The position numbers and the translations under genes were made by a program. From assembly GCA_907165065.1 (NCBI GenBank), contig OU015525.1, positions 32,852,037-32,916,036 on the forward strand: a stretch of DNA of 64,000 nucleotides, written 5' to 3'. Of the stretch, positions 1 to 13,000 are shown one piece after another (the first letter of the stretch is position 1; each line of letters opens with the position of its first letter). Under the pieces are notes generated by a model. It saw only the letters and a list, made by a program, of their open reading frames with translations, had not been told where the DNA came from and did not search any database. The stretch comes from Caprimulgus europaeus. Lineage: Eukaryota > Chordata > Aves > Caprimulgiformes > Caprimulgidae.

Positions 1-3000
1 ATGGTAGTTTCCCATAAATTATACGAGTATATTGGAAGCTTGTTAATAATTAAAAGTCTTTTACTTTTTCAACTCTCAAAGAAGTATTAGAGTAAATAAT
101 TTCCAGTCTTCATCTGACATGACATCTAACCAATATAGGCATCACAAAATAAATAATTTATGAAAAATATTTATTTAAAGAGCTGTAATTTACCTTGCAT
201 TTACCATATGCCATTCATCCAAGTATCAATATAAAATATTCATTAGAGAAACTCATTAAAACAAACTTCTATACAATGAGGTGACGGGCCAACAAAAAAC
301 ATCAATCATCACAGGGGTTTAAGTTGTTATTAGTCCATATACATAAACTAATATTTCAAAGTAAAAAAAAAAAAAAAGCATATTTTTACATTTAGCTTGA
401 AATCACCAAGGCTACCTTCAAGCTTTTTCTTCACCTGTTTCATGAGGCCCAAGAGGTCTGTGACAGAACACAGAGATCTAATATATTAATGATGACTAAA
501 TCTGATGTAATAATTAATGGGAAATCTATAGCTAATCTTAATGGAAGAATAGCTAGGCATCTAATGATATTTAAGTTTGACATAAAAGATCTTAGTGCAT
601 GCATTGCAAGCAGGGCAATTACTTGTGAATGTATGCAACTCTAGATTAACAAAAAGGTATCAAACATTAAACCAGTGCAGGACTCCCCACACTCAAAAAT
701 AACAGATGCCTTATACTTGCTACTATACTTTTTAAAAACTCTACATTAGGTTAGTGAGATGGCATTTATGTTGGTAAACATCAAGAAGAGTATATGCTAT
801 CAACATATGCCCTTCAAAAATAATTATCCTGTGTGAAAATTCTTTTAAGCAAGCAAATAACATGACTTCAGGTCTAACCTTAGAAAATGTAGTATGCCAC
901 ATAAATATATTTGTGGGATTCATCTAAGAAACCGTGTAGCTCACTTCCATATGTAGATTCTTCCACATTAGGAAGTTCTGTTAAATTTCTGCTTCACATA
1001 GAATGCATTTCTATTACACCGTTGATCTGTGATTAAATGTCCTAATAAAATTAACTAGCTTTGCTACAAACAGAACATCTGGAACAATGTTTAATTTCAT
1101 GTCAAACTTATACAGGAAACACCTGTCTAGGTGGAGTAATTTTTTAAAAAAATGACATTAATCCATCTGTTGTGGAAATGCATGTCACAGTGTCACATTA
1201 AAAAGCAATATCAACAAACACAGAAACCTTAAATTACTTTAGAAAGTATGTCTTCTAAAATTAACAAAAAAGTTCATTAATCCAAATGTTACCATGTCAG
1301 TCTGATTTAATACTGAATAAGATCTCTCTTTTCTCTTCAGACTAAAATTTTACTTCAATGATTGCACAGTAAAACTTCCAGATGTGAAATTAAGCTACAT
1401 AATTAGAAGATTAAAAGTGTTGATGTGATTCTTCTTAAGCATCTGTACAAAATAGAACCTTAAAAATGCTTAAGATAAATAAAATGCATTGCACCTAAAA
1501 CTAAAACACAGAAATAAAGGTAAATACAGTTAGCATTTAGTACTGGAACTCTCATAGGCACATACAAGACACAAAGGGTGGGATAGAATTTGCTTGTTCA
1601 GAAGTGTAAAAAACTCATAGGATATATGACAGAAACATTCCTATTTTGTGGGATTTTTCTGGTATTTATTTTCTCCAAGATATTAGTAGATTGTGTACTA
1701 TCTATTTTTAAATACCTATTTGGAAGACAAGATTAAAAGAAATAGAAAAGAAATAACTCCAATAACCAAGAAGGATATGTGGCCTTTATGACAGAGTTCC
1801 TCTGCCTTATGTTTCTCCCTGATGGTACTAATTTCAATTAACTTTCCACCTAAAAAAAAAAAAGTCTTTCAAGGCTACAAGCAAGGCTGCTTCTTTAGTT
1901 GAGGTAAAATTTATTGAAAGCAATAAAAAAAAGAAAATATTAAGATTTTTTTTTTTAAAGTGAGAGATTCCTGCTATATTGTGATACGAGCTATAAAAAG
2001 ACTTCATATAAGCAAAGTTTAATTATACATCACATTGTGTTGAAATGTGCTCTGCCTCATCTGGTACTGTCTGCTGTTAGAGACAGAACAAGTGACCAGC
2101 TAAAATTTTATTACCGATTTGTTTGCTCTTCAGCTTCCCATTTAATCTTTTTTTTAATCACAGATAATATTAGGTGCTGTTTTGTTGAATAATTTCTACT
2201 GTATTTCAAACCAAAATATTTTGTATCTTCTTAAGCACATTCTGAATTATATAGTCATCTGATGAGATGGCCCTTTGAGATGGGTTAAGAAGAAAATTAA
2301 TCAGGAAATGTACAAACAGAACCCAAATGTTTCTGAGAACCCTTCAAGTACTCTGGAATTGATTTTGGGACTGAAGTTTCTAGATCTTCCTATATTATTA
2401 CCAGCAATGTGAGGACAGGAAAATGGGGAGGTGTTTTTAGGGATCTACTTAGACAGCCAAAGTAATGTTGAGACTCACAAAGCCAAAAGTAGGGATAAGA
2501 AGACAAACAGCTATAGCAATCTCTGCTTGGATGTCAAGGGGTCTCAGAAGAGACCATGGGGCTTATGCTTACATGCTCCTGTTTGCAAGAGAGTGAGAGA
2601 GCTCCTCAATCTGGTGAGGGACAAGCAGAAAATCATGCTGGAAGCATCAGAGAAGTCAGCAGTACCATATGTGTTGGACTTCCACAAGAGAGTAAGTGGG
2701 TTTATGGCCTTAGTGCACCATAATAACCTTGCTGAAACACAGCAAAAGCAAAAAATCTGGTATGATTGACAAGTTAAGGCTTAGACATATGAGGTGGGGC
2801 AAAAGGTCATAGTTCTAATCCCAGCTTGGCAGGAAAACTGTAAACAGACTAGGAGGGACCATTTAACAGCATTAGGCAGGTCAACAATATTATCTACATC
2901 ATACAGCTTCCAGAGAGATAGCATAAGCACAGACTCTACAGTTTTAAGACTAGCAAGTTCTAGCAAGGACAGAAATTTTCTTCATTTTATGTAGGCATAG

Positions 3001-3964
3001 TATGAAATGGAGGTAAAATTCATAATGGATTTAATACGGAAAGCAAAAAAATACTATGGTAGAGGGAGTGATTTCCCCACTCCAAGCTATACCCATGGAG
3101 GGAGTTCAGAGGACATCAGGGGCAAGTTCTGTCACCAATGTGCTCCAGACAAGCTGTGGAAGAACTCAACAGTAAAGTCTTGGGTGAGGCTTGACTGTTT
3201 AGAGGTACAATTACATAGGTGTAACAGTCATATGAAAGTTAAGTACTGCAGAGGCACATCTTATGGGTTGGATCTAATGTCTTAACACTTCTCATAGGTG
3301 TTTTGTGATGGTGTTTATAGATATTTGCTCTGCTGTAGCAAGGTTATTCGGAATAGGAACTCAGGACAGTGAATGGTGGTTTCTATATTAATGTCAGAAA
3401 AAGTGAAAATAACCCATCAAAGATAAAAATAATTTTATAAAAAATATAATCTAACAGCTCTCTCAGACCTTTTAAATGTTAGAGGACCATTAAAAGATTG
3501 TTACTTGTAATCTCCCTAGACATTTTTAATTCTCCTTGTGGCACCATCAAAACCAAATACACGTAATTAAGACTAACAATCCCAACTCAGAACAAGAATT
3601 TCCAGTTTTCTAGTGAATTCTTTCCATTCTTAATGCCTTATCTTTAAAGATGTCAGGCATCTTAGTCATTCTGCAGCTACCACAGATTGGGAATGACAGT
3701 GTGACCTCAGCTGGAATTAGGAGAGATGTAAATAAGAAAAAAATGGGGGTTACACTCTGTAAGTGGAAAAACTAAACAACTCAGAAGTAGAGAAGAAGTC
3801 TACTTCTGAAGCCCCTGTGATAGCAGCTTGTGGTTCTGATAGTGAAATAAAGTATGTCCATTGCTTGAGCCACAGTGGGTGGCTCCACATCCCTTGCGTT
3901 ACTATGCCCATTCACAGCTCTCCATTGGTGCAGGCAATACTGTTTCCTGGAAAGAGTTGGAGAA
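1..3964. other. AT-rich non-coding stretch
   Basis: No gene, RNA gene or recognisable transposon is visible. Short A/T homopolymers are common (for example around 363-377, 1851-1862 and 1944-1956). A slightly less AT-rich part between about 2400 and 3290 contains open frames of 112 and 92 codons on the plus strand. They show no recognisable domain, have no strong start context, and lie in sequence that could stay open by chance, so I do not call them genes. Confidence 0.6.
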
Positions 3965-4460
3965 CATAGAGTCATAGAATCATTTAGGTTGGAAAAGACC
4001 TTTAAGACCATCAAGTCCAACCATTAACCTAACACTATCAAGTCCACCATTAAACCATGTCCCTAAGTGCCACATCTACATGTTTTTTAAATATCTTCAG
4101 GGATGCTGACTCAGCCACTTCCCTGAGAAGCTTATTCCAATGCTTGATTAATTTCTTCAGTGAAGAAATTTTTCCCAATATCCAATCTAAACATCCCTGC
4201 TGCAATTTGATGCCTTTTCCTCTTGTCCTATCACTTGTTACTTGTGAGGTAGAGTGTCATCTACCTCACTACAACTTCCTTTCATGTAGTTGTAGAGTGA
4301 TTAGGTCTCCCCTTTCTTCAGGCTAAACAACCGCAGTTCTCTCAGCCACTCCTCATAAGACTTGTTCTCCAGACCTTTCGCCAGCTTTGTTGCCCTTCTT
4401 TGGACATGCTCCAGCATCTTAATGTCTTTCTTGTAGTGAGGAGCTCAAAACCCGCAGAAG
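3965..4460 (-). mobile_element. CR1 LINE 3' fragment, old copy
   Basis: This is the reverse complement of a CR1 3' end. At the left is the CR1 tail motif (ATAGAATC) followed by the GGTTGGAAAAGACC and CAAGTCCAACC blocks typical of CR1 3' ends. Further right come the complement of the 'normalise and fall within the leading frame' blocks that encode the extreme C-terminus of the CR1 reverse transcriptase (around 4080-4400). The copy has many small indels and no long reading frame survives. It is 5'-truncated at about 4460, where similarity to other CR1 copies in this window fades into AT-rich DNA. 5' truncation with a retained 3' end is the normal outcome of target-primed reverse transcription. 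It diverges more from the CR1 copies at 24 kb and 55 kb than those do from each other, so it is probably an older subfamily. Confidence 0.9.
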
Positions 4461-6963
4461 GCTGTCACAAAGCTTTTCAGAATAAATGGAGTGGGGTAAT
4501 CTGACTATGCCTTTGAGAAATCCAATCTTTTGCCTGTGTCTGCCCCTGAGACTAGATTGGTGATATCAACATTCTTTTTCTGAATTTTAGCTATTTTGCT
4601 TCTTCCCTCCCTCAAGCTCTATGCTGACGACTACAGTTTAAAGTCATTAGTGGATTATGAATTAAGGAATATTTTTTTTTTAAAAAAAAGGAATAAAAAA
4701 ATAAAGGAAATTATTTAAGTTTCTTAACTGCTGAAAATGAGACCTCATGACTGGTTTCATGGCATTACCTTCAAAGCAAAGGAGGAGAGAGACTTTTTCT
4801 GATAACTCACCTTTCTCAGATGTGCGGAAAAAGCTCTTTATTTCTGATGCCTTTATCTAATTCAGCACTGAACTCTAAATATCTTTCAGAAGCCTTGGGT
4901 CATGAAAGCAGTTCAATGTATTGTCCATGTCTGAAACAGACCACAATGAGACTGAAAATAATGAATATTTCCTTGAAAAAAAAAAAAAAAAGTTTAATTA
5001 ACTATACACATATTTATATGTTTTTCTTGAATAAGAGTGTCATATGATGACAAAGTTACAGTCTTTGGCCTACATCATGTTCCAAAGACCTTACTACATT
5101 TATAAGGACTTTTCATTCTCTTCTGGACTTCTTTATTTGCAGAATCCATAACCTCTTGTATAAGACTTTGATTTAAATCAATTCTCCTATGTCTGCCTCC
5201 TTCAAATACAATATTACAAAAGACATAATAACTTTATTAAATGTGCATTCAAATAGCTTCTTACAGCTTAGATCTCTTCACAAAAGATCAATATATGAGA
5301 ACAATTTTTAGCCATTCCTTAATTCTATAAGGAATCTATAACAAATGTTCTTTCAAGAGATGATGTCTACTGTCATTCTACTGTCATGAATAAATTAAAT
5401 AAAACCTCATTTATCTAGTAGTTTTAGTCCCTTCTTTTCTAACTGCCATTAATAATGTTGGGAAGGATTCATGAGATGCAAACATAATTTTAACCCGGTG
5501 GAAACCTTTTTTTTATCTGTAAGTAACCTCTTCGCATATGAAGACAGAGTTGAATATTTACACAGGTCATGTAGATTCTTCTGATGCAGCAATACAACCA
5601 ATCACTGTGTTAACAATGGTGGCTTTGATGACCCTGCCTGTTTCTTCCTACAAGAAAATCTTTAACGTGTTGTCTTTTTGATGCAGCACATTTATAGACA
5701 GTCAGTGATCAGTACCAGATTAAGGTAGAGGACATGAAGGAAGGTTATAATATGGCCCAATATTATATCCAGGAAAGACAGGACTTGAGATGATTTTCTT
5801 TGTTACAAGACCATAGTCCAGCTGAAACAACCACTAATCAGGTCAATATAACACCAATCCCCCAGCTGCAAACTACATTTCCCTAGAAGAAGAGTCAGCT
5901 GTTACCATTTGACAATAACATACTGACACTTGCCTGGGAGGCAGTTCTGTATCTTGATTGTGCATCCCCATTACCCGAGCTAATATGGAGAAGAGCATGG
6001 CCTTCCTTGGAACCTGCTCCAAGAACTAAGCTGAGTGTCTTTGGACATCCAATCACAAGCAATGGTAAGACTTCAGAGAATCTGTTTATAGTGCATACTG
6101 TGGCAGAGGAGGATCAAGAGGATTAGGGAGAACAGCACCAAAATGATTATGATGGAAGAGAAGCCAAAGGCATAAGCAGGAAATATTCCTCAGGTTGGAC
6201 CTTACTCAACATCTCACATTAACATTCTGATTTCTCACAGACTCCTAGTGCAGTGATGTGCCTTCTGGTTTCCTATAACACACTTACAACTTATGCACAT
6301 GAGTCCAGTCAGACAGGCAAAACATATATGCCCAGTGTCTCATTTTAATTTTTCATCCTGTCAGTGCCCGTGGGCTAGGAGTGTTCATTTAATTCTAAAT
6401 GTTCTTCACACGTGCTGCACAAATCAACAACCCAAAGTGTAAAGGGTATGCTCTACCTTCCTTCATGGTTTGTCCTTATGATTTCTGCCAGGCTAAGGAA
6501 GAGCTCACCTGGAGCTACAAGTGGGTAGATCATTAGAGGCAATGGGTAATGATGGGAGAAGAGGGAGAATGGTCCATGTGGGATGTTGCAAGGAAGCCAA
6601 GCTGTTAACCTGAGAGATATCATATGCTGTTGCTGAAGAGTGTGATCTTGAATTCCAGTTGCAAAGAGATTTTCAGCATGTACCACTATCTTGATTGCAG
6701 TCATCTTCATGTTTTGTCCTGGCAGACAGAGGCCCAAACCCCTCCAGACCTATAGGTAACTTGGCAAGGTCTCTATTTCTCCAGTCTGGGGAGGCTAGTT
6801 AGGCAGCTACAAATATGTCAGTGGGTCAAAGGTAGCCCTTGCAATACGTGCAGGAAGGACTGTCCTGGGATAATTGCCTCAGCAGTAGCAGACTGGGGGG
6901 AGTGTGGGGTATCAAAAGGTATCAAAGGATTCAAAAAGAAACAGAGTACTCCAGGACTTTTAA

Positions 6964-7000
<37 letters not shown>

Positions 7001-10000
7001 TCTGCTACTTGTAAGGTAGGAAGTTGCATCTAAGCACCAGATAAGTACTTTTTTAAAGCTTTTTTAAAAAAATTATTTTTCAGTGTAATCTTCTCCAGTG
7101 TGTATTTTGAAGAAGACATCATGTGCATTTAATCTGAGTACATTTTGAGACATTCCAAGGCTGACACTTTGCAGCTCTGGCTTCCCGTGTGCTGGACTAG
7201 CTTTTCCCAGGTTTTCTGACTGCACTTTTACAAATATATTTTGGCCTCAGAAAAAGGAAAGGGATTAATATAAGTACTATCTCTTGTTGTTCAATTTTCT
7301 AGTGGGGCAGAAAGCCTTGCAATGTCATTTGGTTTTCAAACTCATCTCTTGTCCCTGCTAGAGACCTTGTTTATGTTTCACACTAGCATTTTTACACTTG
7401 AAAGCAATGCAGGATGCTGCTTTCTGGGAGTATCCTTATTATTTTTGGTCTCTCAAAATAGGAAGCTGGAATTTGGTCACAAATTTCAACATTCCTGCTC
7501 TGAGTGCAGTTTAATGCAATTTGATTTAATCAACTGCTCATTCAGAAAGGTTATTTGATCTTTGATATTCTGGTTAGCATAAGGTCAGTTTCATCATTTA
7601 TATCCAGGGAAAGCCACCTTAGAGAGTCTTAGTTACACCTGTGAGATGTCATGAAAATCAATCATACTTCTACAAATCCTATCTGGATATCACCTTCTGG
7701 TGACTCATTTCAAATAAGAAGATAATTTTAATTCTTACAGAAAATCAGTTAATGTAACCCCCAGTATTTCCCTGTTCCCAAGTTTTTGTTTAATATGGAT
7801 CTTACCTATGTTTTTAAATGCAGAGGAAGAGGTAAGTTGCCTTGATGCTGTTTTCTTTAAAAAATAGAATTTGTAATTAAAATCCTGTAAACTTAAGGAA
7901 ATGTTTATAGTTAAGTTTTATATAAATCTATTTTGGTTTTTAAGTTCTTTATGGCTAGGAATTTTAAGTCTATATGCCTGCATGTATATATAACATACAC
8001 ACACATTATATATATTAAATAGAAATTATAGCAGTTGTAATATTATTTATAATAAGATTTTCAATATATCCCTCTGTTGAGTTAGTGGAATTTTCAGTCT
8101 GAATATTTACTTTATTTCACAAAGACTTTACTAATGGTTGCAAGCATGTTTCTTGGTTCAAAATCATACAGCAACAGAAAGTGAGCTGTGATATAGAAAA
8201 GGCTGGTTGAATTTAAAGCTTGAGATGTATTCAGGAACCTCCTGTATATTTAAAAATAGAATTCTACATACAGAATAATAGAAGAGGTCCTAGCTCTGCA
8301 GAAGTTATTGCTAGTGCTTTCAGTGGATCCAGGATTTCACATCATGTCTTATTCTTCCCTGAGGATAAACAGACTCACTTGGTCTTAAAATCAAAGAACC
8401 TATTCTTACTCTTCAAATTAAAAGGAGTGGGAGACCATGCGTTCTCACTGTCGAAGGCAGAGAAAAGTAAAAGTAGTATGAATCAGAATTGTACCTCTTT
8501 TAAAAAATCATAAAATTAAAAAATATAAATAGGAACTAACATAACTTGTAATGTTCTTCAACCAACTTCTTCTCCAACTTCAAAAAGGCATGGAAACTTG
8601 GTATCTGAAAAAGTCTTTACAACAAAAATCTGTTTCTACATTTTTTTTTCTTGAAAACAGCTTCCTAGCACTCATACAGCATTAAGAGGACTCTGGGCCA
8701 AAACAAGTGGGAGAGAAACTGCAATGTGTTGGTAATGTGAATAAATGTAAAAGATTCCTCTATCGAATCTGTCAACTTGCAATTTTGTGATAGAGCACAG
8801 AATCATTTTGTTTTGGGAACCTACATTATGATACAGAAACTGCCATCTAACCTAAAAATAATATATTTTTAGTTAGAAATTGGCATTTCACATTTAGGCA
8901 CAATATATTGTCATACTGTATGATGTTGCTAATGATGTGCTATGCAAAACTGATGAGATACTAGCTACTTGCAAAAAACGTGAAGTGACATTCTATACAC
9001 CTACCTTCAGCAGGAACAGCCCTTGTAACATATGTCATGTAGTAACAATGATGCAATCAACTGACACCAATTAAAAAGTCACAAATGGTTGCTTTTCTCT
9101 AATGTTCAAAGAGCTCAAAGAATTTAGATGTGTACATTATGGATCAGATGCTCGGTTGCATATTCTACAAACAATGTTTTAAACAAATCAGCATACAGAT
9201 GGCTGTGACAATAACTACCAGGAAAAAGTGAAGGGTGAACTGTCACAAAGTTTGACAGGCCATTGCGTATTGGGAGTCTTCTTTTCCTATTGCCATTTGA
9301 ATAGTCCTATAGTACTTCTACATTTTCTTTTGCAGGCAGATGGAGGGCAGGCAGGTATTCTGATTAAAGCATGGCACTGGAGATACAAGAAAACTGCAGT
9401 GAATATTTTTATACTTCTATATCAACTTCCAGTATGACATTGGATAAACATCTGATTAATCTGCCTTGGTTTTCCCTATCTAAAAATTTTGGATACTACT
9501 AGCTTCCTATTTCAAATTTTTTACATGTTAGTGAGACATTGAAGTACCATGTCAGTTGAATTACTGTCATAGGACCATTTAATTTTTTTTTTAGCTCATT
9601 TTACAGTTTAATGGGTAAACTTGTACAGCAAAGTAGAGAATCCTGAACTAGTGACAGAGAACAGGAAACAGACGTCAGTTTTTGGAAGGTTAGTGACATT
9701 CCATTGGGATAGTTAATGATAGAAGTTTTCTCTGCACCCTGGGAATTAGGTATGGATGTGCCTATGGATAGAGTTATCTGTAAAATTAGTGGAGGGAAAC
9801 ACTATTCTCAACAGTCATGACACTGAGAAATGTTAATTCTCAGGGTATACATTGGAGAACAAATGCAACTAATGGCCAAAGGAACCCTGTATTCCTAGAT
9901 GTATTTCTTAATCAAGTATTCCTCAGAAGTACTTTTGGAGAAAATATCTTTAAGTAGTTAATTAACACGGAGTTAATTAAAAAGTTTAAATTAAAGGGAA

Positions 10001-13000
10001 AATATACAAAAGTAGGACAGTAGGTAAGGTTTGGGATTTCAGAAGAATCTCTTTTGGTTTGATAATTGAGTAGTAAAGTTAGTTGAGTTGAAAACCTTGA
10101 AGAGAGTTAACCTGAGCTCAAGAACTTGAGGTCTGAAGCTTTTCCAAGTCAAAAGTGTTACATTTAACAGTTATCTGTGTCACAGATAAAGAGAAGAGAC
10201 CTTCCAAATGTGAGACTGATGCATGCATAACCATCTATACAATCAGAGGCATATAAATAATGGGGAAAAAAGTATGATAACAAAGAAGATAACGTTTTAA
10301 TGTCAAGCTGGGGTGGAGTTTGCCAGGAGATGTAAAGTGTCTGAAGTATGTTAAAAGCAGGTTGGTTTTCTCTACTGCCCCAACTAGAAGACTATTCATG
10401 GTTTTCTGTGACCAACCAACTCATAACTTCCTTTTTTTTGCCCACACTGAAGACACTCAGGATCAATTTTACATTACTATTACTTGGACCAATGTTGCCT
10501 TTTAGTTTAACTCTCTCTTCTCCCTTTCTAATGTTCTCAGTAAAAGCAGATCATGCCTGCTGCTTTTCCTCTGCTTTTGCTTCCTTTAGTATACTTCTTT
10601 TAGCTTCATTTAATGCTTGAATGATAGTAACAGGAAGTGTAGCCATTGCCAACCTGTACTGTTATGAATAGTTCGCTATTGCTGGCTCTCATCCCTCGCT
10701 TTGCAAATTTGCCATTTTGTGGCTCTAAAAATTGGTGATCCCATGGTCATCAACTAATACTCTTGCTGTCAATCCTTCTTCAGTTGTTTTCCTTGGATGA
10801 TTTCCCAAAATAGATATGTCTATCCATAAAACATTAGTAATACTAGGATGAAAAGAGAGCTATTTCAAATAAAACATTATATTGATTATTCACAGCTTAG
10901 GAACTGGAAATGAGTTGTCAGCTACTACATTTTTTTGGAAACTGGAAGGCCATTCCTAACTCACTGCTCTAGCAAGCAGTAAGACTCTAATGGTGTCCTA
11001 AAGATACCTGAAGTAAAAATTACTCTAAATGGTTTTCAGATAGAGCTCAATAATTCTATGAAAGGGATTACATGACTTGCTATCTGTAAGTTTGAATAGA
11101 AGACCCAATATGTCTTCTTCAGTCCTATGTTTCTAGCTGATACTTATTTTCCATAATTAGATTTCTCTACATATTCCTTAAATAAAATCAGTTTTCATCT
11201 TGCAGGTCCTTCTCCTTTAGTCTTTGGTTTACTTTGCAAAATGCAGAAAAGCTGTTTTTTTACTTTTCTTCTATTTGTTTGTTTCATTTTGTTTTTCTAA
11301 CAGAGAAAGGCCAATCCTACTGTTGATGCATCGTCTCCATTAATCTGTTTGAATGCATGGTTCAGTTTTAAGATGCAGATTTGAAAAGACAATGGTATTT
11401 CCAGATTTGAACCCTGACAAAAAGCGTGGCACATAAGGAGAAGGAATAAAATGCCTGGAAAATTAAGACTTATGGCAATGTAATGACCCAAGAAGAAAGC
11501 ACTTCCACTGCAGAGAATTTCCTACAGTATTTTTGGAAATCTCATTACAGACAGATCTTCTGTTACTTCAAGGATAGTCTCAAATACAATTCTCCTGCAT
11601 TTATGTGTAATAATAAGAAGCTCTATCTGCCGATTAAGCCCCAACTCTTGAATGTCTGTAATTCAGGACATTTTGTAGAAAAAATAAAGAGTGTAGTATG
11701 CCAATTAAATCTCCCAGAAGACTGGATTATCACAGTTGTGTTTGATCATAGCCTTGTTTAGTGTTTTCCAGGGTAATAAATAGCAGAGAGAGATGCAATA
11801 TTCCTGTTTCTTCAAGTTCAAGTGTTTCAGTTTCACTTGGAAAGCTAATATTAGCTATTTCATGTAGTTGGGGAGGAAAAGAAAGAGCAAGAAAGACCCT
11901 TGTTCAAAATGGTTCAACAGCTGTCCTGTCCTTTCAAATGAAAATGAAGGGGAAAAAAGGAATCAAAATAAGACATTTTAATAATATTCCCAGCTATATT
12001 CCTCAAATCTTGCTTCTTTTAGCAGCTGAAACTAGATTCCATGCCTTATTTTTATCTGTCTAGAGGTGGCTGGTCTTAGTAGCTTGATGACAGAAGAGCA
12101 GAGGAGAAACATTCTGCTTGATGCAAAATATTTAAGGGAAAAGGTGGTTGGTGACCGAACGGTTTGGGAAATTCAAAATTGTCCTCACAGATGCTAAAAA
12201 AATATTAAAGAGTAATTTTTCTGAAGCTGTTGCTGTACACACACTGCATCAGTAATTAAAAAAACCTCCAAACCGTATATGTTACCAGTATGTATTTAAT
12301 AGCATCTCTATTTTTTTCTCATTCATCTTATTTTTCCTTCTCAACTATATATTAATACATATATAAAAATGTTATTGCTCTTTCTAAAAGATTTCTGCTG
12401 ACCAATGTGTTATTTCACAGGATTAATTCTGTGTAAAGGAAAAGATACCACTCTGATTGTTTCTCTTGGGTGCAGATGTCACCCTTCCTTTAAGTTAATA
12501 ATTTCATAACCTGTGATATGGCTGATTTGCTCATAAAAATAAAGACACTCCGGTCCTATATGTTATTTATCATTTGATTTCACAAAGAGTGCACATTTTG
12601 ATGTACAAATCCATCCTCAAACAAATCTGATTCCTTGCTAATCCATAGCATATTTCTGATCTTTACTGGGTAATGAAGTCTTCATTTTTATGTATAAAAA
12701 AAATCTCATGTATAATACAAACAACATTATATCTAAAACTGTGATACATCATCATACATGCAAAACCAAAGCCTTGGGTAAGACAGCCTGGCAAGTTAGA
12801 TGAACCACTTCAATTTTCCATCAATCAAATTATAGTTTATTGTTCAGCTGAACTACCTCAGGCAACACAAATCTAAAAACTGTCATTTTGGAAACATTAC
12901 ATTTTTTTCCTGTCACATTATAAGCCAAGCCATGGCCATAAAAAAGAATGTCATACCGTTACTGACTGTAATATTCCTTAATTTAAGAACAGCTAATTCA

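Noticed and set aside
2431..3285. Plus-strand open frames of 112 and 92 codons in a less AT-rich patch
   Set aside because: No recognisable domain, no convincing splice or start context, and overlapping open frames on the other strand. The length is within reach of chance.
11483..12063. Two adjacent plus-strand open frames (92 and 100 codons) that look like a gene pair
   Set aside because: No family resemblance and no splice or promoter signal. Abutting frames in AT-rich DNA with average codon content are not evidence of genes.
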